This document shows, in pieces, positions 5,794 through 7,863 of a stretch of DNA of 7,863 bases. A program made the position numbers and the translations under genes. The notes under the pieces were generated by a model. The model was given only the letters and a program-made list of their open reading frames with translations. It searched no databases and had not been told where the DNA came from. Every line of letters starts with the position of its first letter. The stretch's first letter is position 1. The DNA comes from Hyphomicrobiales bacterium (GTDB lineage: Bacteria > Pseudomonadota > Alphaproteobacteria > Rhizobiales > Xanthobacteraceae): positions 1-7,863 of the forward strand of contig JACQTM010000311.1 of the NCBI GenBank assembly GCA_016210825.1, read 5' to 3'.

Positions 5794-6204
5794 ATGCCGC
5801 TACACATCGGGCAAATGCCGGGTGGAAAATTGCTGAAGTGCCGCCGGCCGCTTCAATTCGTGCTTGTCGCCATAGCCGTGCTATCACTCGGCGGCTGTAA
5901 ATATGAATTTGCCAATGTCGACTGCAAGAAAATGAAGTCCACCGAGTTGCATGTTGGCACGGGTAAGACCTGTAAATTCAGGTACGACTGGGGGGATACC
6001 GCCAAATATACGGTGGTCGTGACGCGGCCACCGGCGCACGGCCAGGCAACTGGCGAGGGCAAGTATCTGAAATATGTCGCCAAGCCAAGTTTCAGGGGCG
6101 AGGACCGCTTGACCATCCGGGTCGAGCGCAGGGGAATTGCTGGAATTGGACAGCAGCAGTGGGAAACATTGTCGCTGAAGGTCACGGTCGGCGCGAACAC
6201 CTAA
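5794..6204 (+). CDS. Lipoprotein with bacterial Ig-like (Big_9-type) domain (136 aa)
   Basis: A basic start (KLLKCRRPLQ), a hydrophobic core and a canonical lipobox LGGC place the lipidated cysteine at residue 35, so the mature part of about 102 residues is anchored to a membrane facing the periplasm or surface. The mature sequence carries the pattern of cadherin-like/Big_9 domains: VVVTRPPAHGQATGEGKYLK, then YVAKPSFRGEDRLTIRVE and a final beta strand, LSLKVTV. Two cysteines after the lipobox (in VDCKK and KTCKF) may pair. ATG 5794 has GGGA at a 10-nt spacing; ATG 5815 is an alternative that shortens the signal. It converges with the PilZ gene, with only 4 bp between the stops. Partner and function are unknown. 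Confidence 0.85.
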   Translation: MPLHIGQMPGGKLLKCRRPLQFVLVAIAVLSLGGCKYEFANVDCKKMKSTELHVGTGKTCKFRYDWGDTAKYTVVVTRPPAHGQATGEGKYLKYVAKPSFRGEDRLTIRVERRGIAGIGQQQWETLSLKVTVGANT

Positions 6205-6208
6205 CCGG

Positions 6209-6454
6209 CTAGCCGAACTCGACCCCGAGGCGATTTTCGCGGCGCCAGACGACGCGGCATTCGCGCGTGATACCGTCGCTGTCGAGGCGGAGGTTGAAAC
6301 GGTCGGGAAATTCAAGGCCGATCGCGACTTCCAGGCGCGCGCCCTTCGGCGAAAAATCAAGAATCGTGCAATCGACGGCAATCGGCGAGGGTGGGATCGT
6401 TATTTTCCCGGGCTCGTTGATGGTGATCCGTGGATATCGCCGCCGTTCTTCCAT
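6209..6454 (-). CDS. PilZ-domain protein, probable c-di-GMP receptor (81 aa)
   Basis: A single-domain PilZ protein. The N-terminal EERRRYPR supplies the RxxxR c-di-GMP-binding motif (Arg5 and Arg9), and ILDFSPKGARL supplies DxSxxG (Asp33, Ser35, Gly38), the second half of the binding site. The rest is beta-barrel: KITI, LEVAIGLEFPDRFNLRL, TRECRVVWRREN and LGVEFG. All residues expected for nucleotide binding are present, so it should respond to cyclic di-GMP in the cytoplasm. With no output domain, it must act through a partner protein, as do other stand-alone PilZ proteins in motility or exopolysaccharide control. The ATG at 6454 has only a weak GAG upstream. It is convergent with the lipoprotein gene and lies beyond a terminator that separates it from the upstream anaerobox. 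Confidence 0.92.
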   Translation of the reverse strand: MEERRRYPRITINEPGKITIPPSPIAVDCTILDFSPKGARLEVAIGLEFPDRFNLRLDSDGITRECRVVWRRENRLGVEFG

Positions 6455-6510
6455 TTAGATTCTGCTCAAGGGCCACATGCGGTCGGGCGACCCTAACATA
6501 GGCAGAATAT

Positions 6511-6546
6511 GAAATAAGAAGGCCCTGATCGCGAACGATCAGGGCC
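6511..6546 (-). terminator. Strong intrinsic terminator
   Basis: A perfect 10-bp stem (GGCCCTGATC at 6521-6530, GATCAGGGCC at 6537-6546) with a 6-nt loop is followed on the minus strand by TTCTTATTTC. It can end the candidate small RNA just upstream, or the padR-DUF1127 transcript, whose last stop codon is 162 nt before it. In the plus direction there is no T-tract. Confidence 0.8.
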
Positions 6547-6591
6547 TCAAGGTTGGCCATGCTGCCGGGGCTCAGACAGGACTACCCCGGC
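6511..6591 (-). ncRNA. Candidate small RNA under an FNR/FixK-type box
   Basis: Read on the minus strand, 6591-6564 forms a 7-bp GC hairpin (GCCGGGG / CCCCGGC) with a 14-nt loop containing UCCU. A 17-nt linker follows (6563-6547), then the strong terminator. Two stable hairpins joined by a short single strand and ended by a T-rich tract is a usual layout for a trans-acting sRNA of about 80 nt. The FNR-type box is centred 41.5 bp upstream of 6591, the distance used by class II FNR/FixK promoters, so the hairpin's first base falls at +1. The -10 (TTGGAT) is weak. No protein frame here is convincing. An alternative is the 3' untranslated region of the padR-DUF1127 operon. Confidence 0.4.
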
Positions 6592-6625
6592 GCGACGATC
6601 CAACCGGACGCCCGCTGGAATCGCT

Positions 6626-6639
6626 TTGATCAAGATCAA
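6626..6639. promoter_or_regulatory. FNR/FixK-type anaerobox
   Basis: TTGATCAAGATCAA is a full match to the TTGAT-N4-ATCAA half-sites bound by FNR, FixK and related Crp-family oxygen regulators. It lies in an intergenic region; minus-strand transcription from it would enter the candidate small RNA and, beyond a terminator, the PilZ gene 172 bp away. In the plus direction it would run antisense into the DUF1127 gene, and no -10 is seen there. Confidence 0.7.
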
Positions 6640-6707
6640 TATCGGCGTTGGCTGCGCGCTCACGCCGCTTTCGTCATCTTAATGTCGCACCGGCACAGCG
6701 GTGTAGC

Positions 6708-6920
6708 TCAGTGATCGCGGGGGGGCTCATTGTGTAATGCCGACGCGGAGTCCGCGCCCGCGAGGTAATCCTGGGCAGTGCGCCAAGCTACAAAGATAAT
6801 GCCTGACCGTGTTAGCCCGATATCGGTGAGTTCAAGGTCGCTGAGCTGGGAAAGCTCGCGCACGCAAAGTCGATAGCGGTGCCATGCACGCAACATATGA
6901 ATTACATGACTGAGAATCAT
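6708..6920 (-). CDS. DUF1127 (YjiS-like) small protein (70 aa)
   Basis: The core LRAWHRYRLCVRELSQLSDL followed by ELTDIGLTRSGI is the DUF1127 signature: a Trp and basic residues in the first helix, then RELxxLSDxELxDIGLxR. The family is abundant in alphaproteobacteria. Some small Arg-rich members have been linked to RNA binding and to phosphate and carbon metabolism, but this one has a longer C-terminus (residues 43-70, AWRTAQDYLAGAD and a His/Pro end) and its role is unknown. The ATG at 6920 has AAGGA eight nt upstream, a clear SD. It starts 31 nt after the padR stop on the same strand, so the two are probably an operon and the DUF1127 protein would be under the PadR regulator's control. Confidence 0.9.
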   Translation of the reverse strand: MILSHVIHMLRAWHRYRLCVRELSQLSDLELTDIGLTRSGIIFVAWRTAQDYLAGADSASALHNEPPRDH

Positions 6921-6951
6921 TGCCGTCTTCCTTCATTGGATTGGGCCTGCA

Positions 6952-7578
6952 TCACGTTCGGCGCAATTCCGCCGCGGCGCGCGCGAGCACGTCCACTATT
7001 TTCGCTTCGGTTTCGGCATCGCGGCCGAGGCGATCGGCAGCGATCACTCGTAGATTATCGAGCGCCGCACGCACCAACGGCGGCAGCTTCGATCCGCGTC
7101 GCTCTTCATCGCCTTCATCGGCGAGGCGACGCATTCGCCCGAACCGCGCCCCGATGGCGGCGAGCCGATCGAGAACAAGATCGACGAAATCGCGGTTCTC
7201 TTTCAGGTGGGCGCGGCCTTCGGCAGTGATGCTGTAGAGCTTCTTTGCTCCCTCCGCCTGTGCGGTAACGTAGCCGGCTTCTTCGAGATAGGTCAGCGTC
7301 GGATAGACAATGCCCGGGCTCGGTGAGTACCAGCTCTCCGTCTTCTCCTCGATCAACTTAATGATTTCGTAGCCGTGGCGCGGCTGTTCCGCGATCAGCG
7401 CCAGCATGATCAGTCTGATGTCGCCCTGAGCCAGAATGCGTCCGGCGCGGATGTCGTCATCCCCGCCCATACCGTGATGCCCGCCCCTGCCGAAACGGCG
7501 TCGGTGACGTCCGCGCCCTCCGCGTCCTGCGGCCCAGATGTCTTGGTAGCCCGGTTCGGGCTGTTCCATTGCAAACAT
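6952..7578 (-). CDS. PadR-family transcriptional regulator, YqjI-like, with Gly/His/Arg-rich N-terminus
   Basis: A DNA-binding repressor-type protein of 208 residues. Residues 1-50 are a flexible extension rich in Gly, Arg and His (RHRRRFGRGGHHGMGGDDD). The PadR winged helix-turn-helix follows: GDIRLIMLALIAEQPRHGYE (52-71), KLIEE, then WYSPSPGIVYPTLTYLEEAG (83-102) as recognition helix and wing, and KLYSITAEGRAHL (113-125). The C-terminal helices (about 126-207) are for dimerisation. An N-terminal metal-ligand-rich extension before the same core is the layout of E. coli YqjI, a nickel-responsive repressor of the ferric reductase gene yqjH; the extension here has fewer His and no Cys, so metal sensing is inference. 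ATG 7578 has AGAG nearby and precedes ATG 7569. Two identical operator-like repeats lie 23-80 bp upstream, suggesting autoregulation. Confidence 0.93.
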   Translation of the reverse strand: MFAMEQPEPGYQDIWAAGRGGRGRHRRRFGRGGHHGMGGDDDIRAGRILAQGDIRLIMLALIAEQPRHGYEIIKLIEEKTESWYSPSPGIVYPTLTYLEEAGYVTAQAEGAKKLYSITAEGRAHLKENRDFVDLVLDRLAAIGARFGRMRRLADEGDEERRGSKLPPLVRAALDNLRVIAADRLGRDAETEAKIVDVLARAAAELRRT

Positions 7579-7600
7579 GTCATCGCTCTTTGTGCTGTCT

Positions 7601-7619
7601 AAGATATATCTTTAGATAG
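7601..7619. promoter_or_regulatory. Operator-like repeat, copy 1 (probable PadR site)
   Basis: AAGATATATCTTTAGATAG occurs here and again 39 bp further on, identical over 19 bp. It contains the perfect 12-bp palindrome AAGATATATCTT overlapping TATCT-TT-AGATA. AT-rich palindromes before a PadR-family gene are typical repressor sites; this copy lies 23 bp from the padR start codon. The AT-rich sequence contrasts with the GC-rich surroundings. Confidence 0.65.
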
Positions 7620-7639
7620 ATCATAATGAGATGTAACGC

Positions 7640-7658
7640 AAGATATATCTTTAGATAG
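7640..7658. promoter_or_regulatory. Operator-like repeat, copy 2 (probable PadR site)
   Basis: Second exact copy of the 19-bp palindromic element, offset by 39 bp and in the same orientation. Two spaced copies suggest cooperative binding by two PadR dimers, or control of both padR and a divergent gene to the right. Confidence 0.65.
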
Positions 7659-7789
7659 TCGTGTGGTGTGGAATTATTGCTATTTAACAATGGCTTGGAT
7701 TTGTCGCGCTATCGGCAGCAGATACTGAAAATGGAGACAACGTGCTTGCCATTGGCGGCTCAAATTGCCTTCGCCATTTCGCACGCGTT

Positions 7790-7823
7790 CGTCATGGCCG
7801 GGTTTGTCCCACGGCTGTCCGGT
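7790..7823. repeat. Possible fragment of a dispersed rhizobial intergenic repeat
   Basis: The motif CGTCATGGCCGGGTTTGTCC followed by a partly complementary GGCTGTCCGG resembles, from memory, an intergenic palindrome common in Bradyrhizobium-like genomes whose usual form runs CATGGCCGGG-cttgt-CCCGGCCAT; this copy is degenerate. The rest of 7660-7863 has no gene I can support: a 37-codon frame at 7731-7844 lacks a clear SD and recognisable content. Confidence 0.3.
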
Positions 7824-7863
7824 TTAAATTTGGGAGAGGCCTAGGATCAACTGGCGCTCATCT

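Noticed and set aside
6357..6560. 67-residue minus-strand frame beginning MANLEALIVR
   Set aside because: It spans the terminator and runs out of frame into the PilZ gene; no SD. The DNA is better explained as structured RNA.
6699..6720. GTGTAGCTCAGTG resembling the 5' part of a tRNA
   Set aside because: No anticodon arm, T-arm (GGTTCGA-like) or acceptor pairing follows; the stretch overlaps the end of the DUF1127 gene.
7601..7658. Two repeats as a minimal CRISPR
   Set aside because: Only two 19-bp copies, palindromic, with a 20-bp gap and located at a regulator's promoter; operator sites explain them better.
7731..7844. 37-codon plus-strand frame right of the PadR operators
   Set aside because: Weak start context and no recognisable content; it crosses a probable repeat fragment, so it is not a supported target gene.

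Overview
The window looks like a chromosomal segment of an alphaproteobacterium, most likely Hyphomicrobiales (Rhizobiales) near Bradyrhizobiaceae/Xanthobacteraceae. The basis is the high-GC coding sequence, an S21 protein of rhizobial type, YdcH/DUF465 small proteins beside purE, a Bug-family solute-binding protein, a DUF1127 protein and GC-rich intergenic palindromes. This placement is inference from protein character; no search was possible.

Layout. Positions 1-3518 are read almost wholly on the minus strand: a 37-residue lipoprotein-like peptide (145-258), a TPR lipoprotein (366-1217), rpsU with a glycine-rich tail (1379-1687) and its own terminator, a leader region with an attenuator-like hairpin (1763-2091), a 58-residue zinc-ribbon protein (2092-2268), a 3' remnant of purK (2359-2559), intact purE (2581-3066), a large palindromic intergenic repeat (3164-3305) and a DUF465 protein (3312-3518). 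Positions 3853-6204 are read on the plus strand: a second DUF465 protein with a strong terminator, an exported protein of unknown function, a Bug/TctC-type binding protein and a lipoprotein with an Ig-like fold signature. From 6209 the minus strand resumes: a PilZ protein, a 250-bp intergenic stretch with a perfect FNR/FixK-type box and two stable hairpins, a DUF1127 protein, and a YqjI-like PadR regulator behind a pair of identical 19-bp operator-like repeats.

How the genes relate. Most are housekeeping or small envelope proteins without an obvious joint pathway. Three points stand out. (1) purK has lost all but its last 66 codons while class I purE next to it is intact, which breaks the usual PurK-PurE pair unless another purK exists. 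(2) An anaerobox lies so that a class II promoter would start transcription at the first base of a hairpin and end at a terminator, outlining a candidate oxygen-regulated small RNA of about 80 nt. (3) padR and the DUF1127 gene look like a self-regulated operon, with the duplicated operator facing a region to the right where no clear target gene is visible. No CRISPR array, tRNA, rRNA or complete transposon is visible.
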